Assembly: GCF_021729035.1 (NCBI RefSeq)
Contig: NZ_JAJSAP010000002.1
Location: 124,001 to 188,000 of the forward strand
DNA length: 64,000 nt
Source: Microbulbifer sediminum
GTDB taxonomy: Bacteria; Pseudomonadota; Gammaproteobacteria; Pseudomonadales; Cellvibrionaceae
Direction of reading: 5' to 3'
The notes beneath the pieces are model-generated. The model ran no database searches. It was not told where the DNA came from and saw only the letters and a program-made list of their open reading frames with translations. How positions within the stretch are numbered: position 1 is the stretch's first letter; each line of letters starts with the position of its first letter. The translations under genes and the position numbers were made by a program. Positions 8,898 to 15,576 of the stretch are shown here, piece by piece.

Positions 8898-11800
8898 GGA
8901 GCTGCAAGAATTCATCGGGGCGATAGGGCAGCCCAACATCCGGGGGCGACTCCTTGCGCGAGGAGAGGCTCGCGCAATCATTCGTCGGAATGGACAGCTT
9001 CCCCAGGGTGCTCCGGCCTTTGCGGCGAGCCTCGATGCCGACCTTTCCGAATACGGCTTCTCGCTGCTCCGGGCGTCGCTTTCGCTGCGGGAGAGGCAGG
9101 AAGGTAACGCCCTAGCCTGGCGCGAAGGATTCTTGACAGCAGGCAACTCCTTCGAGGCGCTTGTCCGGAACGGCTCGCCCACAATGCCAGAGCGTGGTTT
9201 TTTACGTGTGATGGGAGCCGCTTCCTATCATCTTGCTGGATACGCCGCGATGTCGTTCTCGCTTATGGCGCAGGCCGAAGAAGAAGCGAATCTTGCACCT
9301 GCGGAGCGCGCGATTATGCGCCTGCTGCTCAGCGATCTCGGTACACTTCGTGAAGAAGCCGAAGCGTGGCTTCGCGATCCCGCTCACAGAGACGGCGCAC
9401 TTCAAGCCGCGTTGCAAGACGGTCAAGGCGAAACGGATGATGTCTTTTCCATTATACTGACGACAGCAGTCTATCGGGCTTTCGCCTTCTTCGAGTTTGC
9501 TCTGCTAACGGGGCATGCAACTATGCACGAAGAGGCGCAGAACATGCTCCACCGCGCACTTAGCGTAGCCGATCACGTCGGTGCCGTGACGCTTTGGTGG
9601 ATCATCCGCGTCGCCCTGAATTTGATCGATGATTTATGGGCTAACAGTCTCCATCAGGTGCTCCCGAAAGTCGGGCCTGATGATGCGGGCGGCTATCCCG
9701 AGCTTCGCGATATGTTTCTCGCCTCGCTTTACGCAAGGAATACAGCGGAAGTGGAGCTCTGGCCATCACAGATCGGGGCAGCCCGTCGGGCAACCGATTT
9801 GACCGATGATCTCGTGGTCGCTCTTCCGACGAGCGCCGGAAAGACCCGCATCGCGGAAATTTGTTCCCTAATGTCATTGAGTGCGGAGAAACGGGTACTG
9901 CTTGTGACCCCATTGCGAGCGCTATCCGCCCAGACCGAGCGCTCATTTCGTAAGACCTTCGGCCCGCTCGGCTTCTCGGTCTCTTCACTCTACGGCGCGA
10001 GCGGAGCATTGCCGGGCGACCAAGACGCGCTTAGGTCGCGGGAGATTGTAATCGCGACGCCCGAAAAGCTAGATTTTGCTCTCAGAAGCGATCCGCAGTT
10101 GATCGATGATGTCGGGCTGATCGTGCTTGACGAAGGCCATCTCATTGGTCCAAGCGAACGTGAGCTTCGCTATGAAATACTGGTGCAAAGACTTCTTCGC
10201 CGACAGGACGCTGACGAAAGGCGTATCGTCTGTCTCTCGGCAATACTTCCGGATGGCGAACAGCTCGACGATTTGACGGCGTGGGTGCGAAGCGACGCAG
10301 AGGGTGAGGCGGTGAAGTCAGGATGGCGTCCGACACGCCAACGCTTCGGAATATTGGCATGGGGCGGACAAGGTGCTCGTCTGACCTTCGACCTTGATGA
10401 CGACGGCCCCTTTATTCAGGACTTCGTTGCCCAGCAACCGGCCATCGCACCGAGGCGAGCTCCTTTCCCTAAAGACAATCCCGAGCTAACGATCGCTGCT
10501 GCGTGGCAGTTCGCCGGGGAAGGAAAGCGAGCGCTCGTGTTTTGCACACAGCGCGATCACGTGGAGAGCTATGCCAAACGTATTGTCGATCTCGCACAAC
10601 GCGGGTTCATTGTCTCGCTTCTTGGCCACGCAGATGCTATTGAAAGGGCGGCATCCGTGGGAGCCGAATGGCTTGGGGCAGACCATCCTGCTGTCCAATG
10701 CCTTGCGTTGGGCGTTGCTATTCATCACGCGCGGCTGCCAAACCCGTTTCTTCGCGAGGTCGAGCGACTGCTAAACGAAGGGGTTCTGACCGTTACGGTT
10801 GCCTCGCCCACCCTTGCGCAGGGACTAAATCTCAACGCTGCAGTCTTGTTGGTGCCTACGCTCTATCGTGCAGGTATGCCGCTGACCGGCGAGGAGTTTG
10901 CGAATGTTGCGGGCAGGGCTGGACGTGCATTTGTCGATCTCGAAGGACTTGTTATTCACGTCATGTTTGAGCCGGCTCGCTGGCGCAGACAGGCATGGCG
11001 CGATCTAGTCAATTCCTCTCGGGCGCGGACGCTCGAAAGCGGGCTTATTCAGATAGCCAGCGAGATACTGCACCGTTTAGCGCGAAGCGGAACACTGAAT
11101 CGAGAAGACGCCTTTGAGTATCTCGCGAATAACCGCGATGGCTGGGATATTGATGTCGATGAAGAGGGCGATGAACCGTTCGAGTTTTTGCTAGAGAAGC
11201 TAGACCACACGATATTCGGGCTGGTCGAGGCCCTGGATGCAGATGACGCGGATTTGCCTCGCCTGATTGATGAGGCCTTGAATGGTTCCCTATGGGCACG
11301 TCAGCTCGCGCGTCACGCGGGTGATTTGCGCGAACGCCAGCTTGCCCTCTTTCGCGCGCGGTCAGAACTGATTTGGTCACAGACAACGGTCGACCAGCGG
11401 CGAGGCCATTTCGCAATGGGAGTGGGGTTGGAAGCCGGTCTCACGCTCGATGCCATGGCCGACGAACTGGCTGCACTGCTCGATCAGGCTGACGAGGCGG
11501 CGATACCGGGCGATACCGACGCACTTATTGCAGCGCTCGTTGCACTTGCAGAGCGGTTGCTTGCTATTCGCCCTTTCGCTCCCGACGATACTTTGCCGGG
11601 CGACTGGCGTGAAATTCTTTCTGCGTGGCTCACTGGAACACCGGTTCGCGCCATCGGGCCGGACAATATGCGCTTCATCGAGGACGTGTTCACCTATCGC
11701 TTCGTCTGGGCTCTGGAAGCCATGCGCACCCGGCGCGTTGCGCTCGGCTGGCAACCAGAAACACTCGCAGGTACTGCTGCTGCCTGTCTTGAAACTGGTT

Positions 11801-12294
11801 TGCCACGGTACGTGATGGCGCTGCTTGTGCGGATGGGCCTTCCTTCGAGGGCGGCGGCGATGGCTGCCATAAATGACCAGAACCCTGTGGTTATGGACAT
11901 TGACGATTTAATTGCCTGGCTCGAAAGCAACCAGATCGGTGCCCTCACAGATACGGGCAATTGGCCGACGCCGGAGGCCGCGTCAGTATGGGCAGAGTTT
12001 CGCTTTGAATTGCTTAATCGTACCAGCCATCAATGGACGTCGCAGGTATGGAGACGGAATGTTGATTCAAATACTCTCGAAATCGATCCGGTTCCAGGCT
12101 CGGAATACAGAGTCGAGATCGACGACGATGGTTCTACCTGGGCCCTTACGCCGGATTTCGAAAGGGTTGTCATGCTCCGGCGCAACATGATTGACCACGC
12201 TCCAAGTGTACTTACGGCCCGTTTCGAGGAAGGTAGCAGTCAGGCCATCATACGGCGATTGGGTCGTTCACGTGCAACTTGGTCCGAGGGATAG
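8884..12294 (+). CDS. hamB: HamB-like superfamily 2 helicase of a Hachiman-type defence system
   Basis: 1136 residues from a TTG start (8884) that overlaps the hamA stop; no ATG is available nearby. A helical N-terminal region of about 300 residues is followed by a helicase core: Walker A in LPTSAGKTRIAE (about residue 315-325), Walker B DEGH near 415, motif III SAIL near 450 and motif VI NVAGRAGRAF near 675. A long C-terminal region of about 400 residues has no motif I recognise. The size, the DEGH box and the coupled nuclease gene upstream all fit HamB. The helicase would load on or translocate DNA and control HamA. GC is moderate, between the core genes and the AT-rich neighbours. Confidence 0.75.
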   Translation: METIEELQEFIGAIGQPNIRGRLLARGEARAIIRRNGQLPQGAPAFAASLDADLSEYGFSLLRASLSLRERQEGNALAWREGFLTAGNSFEALVRNGSPTMPERGFLRVMGAASYHLAGYAAMSFSLMAQAEEEANLAPAERAIMRLLLSDLGTLREEAEAWLRDPAHRDGALQAALQDGQGETDDVFSIILTTAVYRAFAFFEFALLTGHATMHEEAQNMLHRALSVADHVGAVTLWWIIRVALNLIDDLWANSLHQVLPKVGPDDAGGYPELRDMFLASLYARNTAEVELWPSQIGAARRATDLTDDLVVALPTSAGKTRIAEICSLMSLSAEKRVLLVTPLRALSAQTERSFRKTFGPLGFSVSSLYGASGALPGDQDALRSREIVIATPEKLDFALRSDPQLIDDVGLIVLDEGHLIGPSERELRYEILVQRLLRRQDADERRIVCLSAILPDGEQLDDLTAWVRSDAEGEAVKSGWRPTRQRFGILAWGGQGARLTFDLDDDGPFIQDFVAQQPAIAPRRAPFPKDNPELTIAAAWQFAGEGKRALVFCTQRDHVESYAKRIVDLAQRGFIVSLLGHADAIERAASVGAEWLGADHPAVQCLALGVAIHHARLPNPFLREVERLLNEGVLTVTVASPTLAQGLNLNAAVLLVPTLYRAGMPLTGEEFANVAGRAGRAFVDLEGLVIHVMFEPARWRRQAWRDLVNSSRARTLESGLIQIASEILHRLARSGTLNREDAFEYLANNRDGWDIDVDEEGDEPFEFLLEKLDHTIFGLVEALDADDADLPRLIDEALNGSLWARQLARHAGDLRERQLALFRARSELIWSQTTVDQRRGHFAMGVGLEAGLTLDAMADELAALLDQADEAAIPGDTDALIAALVALAERLLAIRPFAPDDTLPGDWREILSAWLTGTPVRAIGPDNMRFIEDVFTYRFVWALEAMRTRRVALGWQPETLAGTAAACLETGLPRYVMALLVRMGLPSRAAAMAAINDQNPVVMDIDDLIAWLESNQIGALTDTGNWPTPEAASVWAEFRFELLNRTSHQWTSQVWRRNVDSNTLEIDPVPGSEYRVEIDDDGSTWALTPDFERVVMLRRNMIDHAPSVLTARFEEGSSQAIIRRLGRSRATWSEG

Positions 12295-12392
12295 CATGCC
12301 GAAGAAAAGGCTCAGGGCATTCTTCCAGTCCCAGGAGTGCCGGCCTGTCGTGAGCCGAGCCCGGCGGTAGAGATGTTGGATATTGCGGTCGG

Positions 12393-12471
12393 ATATTGGG
12401 GGCAGAGTAAGGCATTGGCACTCTATGCTACTGTGGATTCCGCCGTCAAAACTTTACTCTGACCCCAATAT
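12393..12471. repeat. REPIN-like element, 79 bp, copy A
   Basis: Terminal inverted repeats starting ATATTGGGGGCAGAGTAA and ending ACTCTGACCCCAATAT. It matches the 79-bp copy at 13192-13270 at about 70 of 79 positions by eye with no gap. The two copies bracket the HEPN-type gene. The GGGGTCAG core belongs to the same general family as repeats next to the RAYT gene. Confidence 0.9.
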
Positions 12472-12525
12472 TTTTAGGTAATACTTCTGGTGTGGTTTAT
12501 GGCGACATTGGGGTCCGGAGAAATT

Positions 12526-13140
12526 ATGTACGTCCGAAAAGATGAAGGATTAAAGCTAATTCATGAGTTCAAAGGCGAATTCCTTGGGGAGTTTGAAGGC
12601 AGTGCTGAAACCCTCTTCAAAATAGTGAATCAAGACGATTGGTCTTTTGTTATCAAGATTCATGCTTTTATTGAGGCATTGGTTACTGATCTGATAATTA
12701 GCCAGGTTTCGGATGAGCGGCTTCGGTCTACAATAGAAAGACTGCCTCTGTCTGACGAGCAAGCGGGAAAGCTTAAAATTGCTAAAGACATGGATTTGCT
12801 TTCCGCTTCAGACCGTAAATTTATTAAAATTCTATCTAGGTTGAGAAATGATCTTGCTCATAAGATTGAAAATGTTGAGTTTTCATTTGAAGCTTATATT
12901 TTTGAAATGGATAATAACCAAAAGAAGTCATGGTCAAGTACTATTAGTTGGTATGCCAAGGAAGATACAAGAGAGTACTACTCTCAGCTGGCGCTAAAAA
13001 ATCCAAAATTCGTAATATTGCTCGGCGTTATATTGATGTCTGGTTTGTCGAGGCTTGAAGCTAAGAAGTCGACCTTTCTTAAAAAACTTAACTTGATGGC
13101 AGCCAAGACAACTAGTGAATTGATGCTCGACAAGGCTTGA
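12526..13140 (+). CDS. AT-rich HEPN-type protein with Rx4H motif (putative defence or toxin RNase)
   Basis: 204 residues from ATG 12526, chosen because GGAG lies 5 bases upstream; the frame is open from 12490. It is mainly alpha-helical, with an early helix pattern FVIKIHAFIEALVTDL and the motif RLRNDLAHKI, in which Arg107 and His112 form the Rx4H signature of HEPN ribonucleases. No antitoxin gene is adjacent. It is much more AT-rich than its neighbours and is enclosed between two 79-bp repeats, which suggests a recently acquired cassette. RNase activity is inferred from the motif only; a structural, non-catalytic HEPN domain is possible. Confidence 0.6.
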   Translation: MYVRKDEGLKLIHEFKGEFLGEFEGSAETLFKIVNQDDWSFVIKIHAFIEALVTDLIISQVSDERLRSTIERLPLSDEQAGKLKIAKDMDLLSASDRKFIKILSRLRNDLAHKIENVEFSFEAYIFEMDNNQKKSWSSTISWYAKEDTREYYSQLALKNPKFVILLGVILMSGLSRLEAKKSTFLKKLNLMAAKTTSELMLDKA

Positions 13141-13191
13141 AGGTTTTAAAAGTGTTTTTTCGGCTAAAGGGTGCGTTTTCCGCGGGGCTAA

Positions 13192-13270
13192 ATATTGGGG
13201 TCAGAGTAAAGTATTGGCACTCTATGCAATTGTGGACTACGCCTTCAAAACTTTACTCTGACCTCAATAT
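13192..13270. repeat. REPIN-like element, 79 bp, copy B
   Basis: Inverted repeats ATATTGGGGTCAGAGTAAAG at the left and a matching CTTTACTCTGACCTCAATAT at the right, with a 39-base middle. Same length and orientation as copy A at 12393-12471. It lies just after the HEPN-type gene and about 120 bases before the left flank of the RAYT unit. Confidence 0.9.
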
Positions 13271-13369
13271 TTTGTGAAAAAGAGCGTATAAAAATCGAGC
13301 TTTCTGGAAGGTAGCTGATTTTATGTGGTTGTGTTCATTTCTCGGTATTGGCTTTTCTCTGTTCTTTTG

Positions 13370-13420
13370 CGAGTAGACTACGAGTAGACTAAATGGGGTC
13401 AGATCAACATTATGACACCC
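13370..13420. repeat. left REP flank of the RAYT unit, preceded by an 11-bp direct repeat
   Basis: CGAGTAGACTA is repeated twice in tandem at 13370-13391. It runs into AAATGGGGTCAGATCAACAT (13391-13410). The reverse complement of this REP is found just after the RAYT gene at 14199-14220, so the gene sits between inverted REP sequences. Confidence 0.8.
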
Positions 13421-13486
13421 ATTAGCGCCCACTGAGTTTTCCATTCATTAGTCTATGGCCATAGCAAAAAGGGAAGGGGAAGCTAG

Positions 13487-14179
13487 ATGGCCAGATTGCC
13501 GCGCCTCGGACCTGCAGAGATTCCGCAGCATGTTATACAGCGGGGTAACAACCGGCAGGTTTGCTTCTGTTCAGAACAGGACATGCTCGCCTACGCCGGT
13601 TGGCTAAAACAGTATGCGAAGGAATTCGATATTCAGGTACATGCCTGGGTGTTGATGACCAATCACGTCCACCTGCTGGTAACCCCGCAGTCTGATCAGG
13701 GTGTTAGCAGGTTGATGCAGGCCCTTGGGCGTATCTATCTGCGTTACTTCAACCGGGAGTATCGGCGTTCGGGAACCCTGTGGGAGGGGCGCTACAAATC
13801 CTGCCTGGTTCAGTCTGGGGATTATCTTCTGCAGTGCTATCGGTATATAGAGCTAAATCCGGTGCGCGCGGGCATGGTGTCAGATCCGGGGGAGTATTTC
13901 TGGTCCAGCTATGGCTGCAATGGGCTGGGCAGGTCATCCAGCCTGCTTATACCTCATATGCAGTATCTGGCGCTCGATCGCTACCCGAAGCAGCGCCAGG
14001 AGTGCTACCGGGCCCTGTTCCGCCATGCGCTGGATGCGCCCGCTCTCCACAAGATCCGGGGTGCCTTGAGCAGGGGCTTGGCGCTGGGTAATGACCGGTT
14101 CAAGGCGCAGATCGAGGGACAGTTTGCCCGGCGGGTGACGCAAGCTCCGCTGGGTCGGCCGCGCATCGCTTTGCCGTGA
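13487..14179 (+). CDS. REP-associated tyrosine transposase (RAYT, Y1/IS200-like)
   Basis: 230 residues with an A/G-rich ribosome-binding region (GGGAAGGGGAAG) just upstream. The single-domain HUH nuclease pattern is clear: PQHVIQRGNNRQVCF at 13-27, the metal-binding NHVHLLV with His60 and His62, and CYRYIELNPVRAGM with the likely nucleophile Tyr120. Such enzymes nick and rejoin single-stranded REP sequences and are usually domesticated single-copy genes. Both flanks carry inverted GGGGTCAGATCAACATT-type REPs. The enzyme probably spread the related repeats seen at 8.0, 12.4, 13.2, 15.4 and 18.0 kb; that link is inferred from sequence similarity. Confidence 0.9.
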   Translation: MARLPRLGPAEIPQHVIQRGNNRQVCFCSEQDMLAYAGWLKQYAKEFDIQVHAWVLMTNHVHLLVTPQSDQGVSRLMQALGRIYLRYFNREYRRSGTLWEGRYKSCLVQSGDYLLQCYRYIELNPVRAGMVSDPGEYFWSSYGCNGLGRSSSLLIPHMQYLALDRYPKQRQECYRALFRHALDAPALHKIRGALSRGLALGNDRFKAQIEGQFARRVTQAPLGRPRIALP

Positions 14180-14198
14180 ATGTTGGTGTTCCTGGCAC

Positions 14199-14220
14199 AA
14201 TGTTGACCTAACCCCGTTAT
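14199..14220. repeat. right REP flank of the RAYT unit
   Basis: AATGTTGACCTAACCCCGTT is the inverted counterpart of the left flank at 13391-13410, with about three mismatches. It begins 20 bases after the transposase stop codon. Confidence 0.75.
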
Positions 14221-14299
14221 TCATTTGTTCAAAGTAGATTCAGCGGCGATTCAGTTGTGCCGGGTTAAAAAGCAGGTGTGAATCCAAGGAATACGCACC

Positions 14300-15352
14300 A
14301 TGCGCCAGCTCCCATACCGATTACTCGCCGCTCTCACCATCACTTTGACGCTTGGTGGCTGTGTCACCTACCCAGCGACGCCGGTGTACGTCGAGAAAAC
14401 CTATGTCCGGAAGCCTGCCCCGGTTTACTCCTATTCAGTGATGACCGATCCCGGTTATCGCTACTACGACGATACGCTCGGCGTCTACGTATTCTACGAC
14501 CGCAGCGACGTTTTCTATCGACAGGGGCGTTACTATCGTTGGCATCAGGACCACTGGATTAGTGCCAGTCACTGGCGTGGCCCTTGGTATCCGGCCCCGA
14601 ATCTGACTATCTCGGGAAACTTCAATGATCGCTGGCATTCGCGCTTGCGCCGCCATGGCCATCGCTATGCTGGAGGACACGACTACAGACCGCCGCGCCG
14701 GCACGTTCATGACGACGGTTATGACCGGCGGGACTGGCATGACAGCAACGGACATCGACATGATCGCCGGGAGAAGGGTCAGGATCAACGCGAGAAGGGC
14801 CGGGATCGTCGTGAGAAGGGCCGGGATCATCGTGAGAAGGGCTGGGATCGTCGTGAGAAGGGCTGGGATCGTCGTGAGAAGGGCCAGAATCGTCGTGAGG
14901 AGCGCCAGCATCGTGGCCGAGGCGGTGAACATGGGTTTGCTGGCACAGCCGAGCCAAAGCGGCGGGCGTCTCCGGTGGATAACCGGAGCTGGGATCGCGG
15001 TAATGAACGCCGGAAGCCACGTCGGAATCCAGGTCGGGACGAGCGGGCAGTTAAACTCGCGGACAAGCCCACCGGCATTCGCGGCCCACGAGTTGTTCCT
15101 GCGTTAGAGCATCCGACAACCGATCGTCGCACGGTGCGCGATAGGCCCAAGCCAAAGACCCAGCGCGGGCAGCCCCAGCGCCAGCGCAATGCGCCAAATG
15201 ATCGGCGCCATACTGCGGCAAAGCCAGCTCCGCGCCAGGAGCGCGAGCAACCCAAGAACGAGCAACCAAAGAAGAAGAAACGGGAAAAGGAAAAGAAGTC
15301 CAAAAAGAAAACGGATAGGCGCGATCAGAAACGCCGGGTGCGTGAGCCTTAA
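14300..15352 (+). CDS. basic, repeat-rich lipoprotein of unknown function
   Basis: 350 residues, start supported by AAGGAA 9 bases upstream. A signal peptide ends in a lipobox LTLGGC with Cys21, so it is probably membrane-anchored. Residues 22-125 are rich in Tyr and Trp (YRYYDDTLGVYVFYDRS, YYRWHQDHW). Then come seven tandem 7-residue units of the type REKGxDR and a C-terminal tail of about 140 residues very rich in Arg, Lys and Gln, ending KKKREKEKKSKKK-like. The tail is probably disordered and strongly positive and could bind DNA, LPS or other acidic polymer at the cell surface. No function is recognised. It lies between REP-type repeats at 14199 and 15400. Confidence 0.75.
   Translation: MRQLPYRLLAALTITLTLGGCVTYPATPVYVEKTYVRKPAPVYSYSVMTDPGYRYYDDTLGVYVFYDRSDVFYRQGRYYRWHQDHWISASHWRGPWYPAPNLTISGNFNDRWHSRLRRHGHRYAGGHDYRPPRRHVHDDGYDRRDWHDSNGHRHDRREKGQDQREKGRDRREKGRDHREKGWDRREKGWDRREKGQNRREERQHRGRGGEHGFAGTAEPKRRASPVDNRSWDRGNERRKPRRNPGRDERAVKLADKPTGIRGPRVVPALEHPTTDRRTVRDRPKPKTQRGQPQRQRNAPNDRRHTAAKPAPRQEREQPKNEQPKKKKREKEKKSKKKTDRRDQKRRVREP
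14762..14908 (+). repeat. seven 21-bp tandem repeats inside the lipoprotein gene
   Basis: Units of the form GATCGTCGTGAGAAGGGCYGG repeat in frame seven times, encoding D-R-R-E-K-G-W/R/Q. The central units differ at one or two bases, so copy number probably changes by slippage or recombination. The region is coding and is not a CRISPR. Confidence 0.9.
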
Positions 15353-15399
15353 CCGCCGCTCCAAAGAAGCACGCCGTCGGATCGATTGAGCTGTCTGAA

Positions 15400-15430
15400 A
15401 ATGGGGGTAGATCAATGTTATGGCGTTAAT
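15400..15430. repeat. solo REP related to the RAYT flanks
   Basis: AAATGGGGGTAGATCAATGT followed by TATGGCGTTAATT aligns with the left RAYT flank at 13390-13422 with few changes. It lies in the 224-base gap before polB. Confidence 0.7.
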
Positions 15431-15576
15431 TGGAGTGGGGGCGCTTTTCCCTCTCCCCCCTGGCTTGGGTGGGCACCAGACCCTGCTCGTCCAGTTCTGG
15501 TGATTGCTGACGCCTGTGCATTTATCCAGTAGAATGGCGCCCATCACCAACCCAAGCCTTAACCCGGAACAGCCTC

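Noticed and set aside
6576..14220. Prophage or integrative element carrying the defence genes
   Set aside because: No integrase, phage structural gene or flanking tRNA with direct repeats was seen; the only mobility gene is the RAYT.
14762..14908. Regular 21-bp repeats as a possible CRISPR
   Set aside because: Repeats are directly adjacent without spacers, stay in frame and encode a heptapeptide repeat in a lipoprotein.
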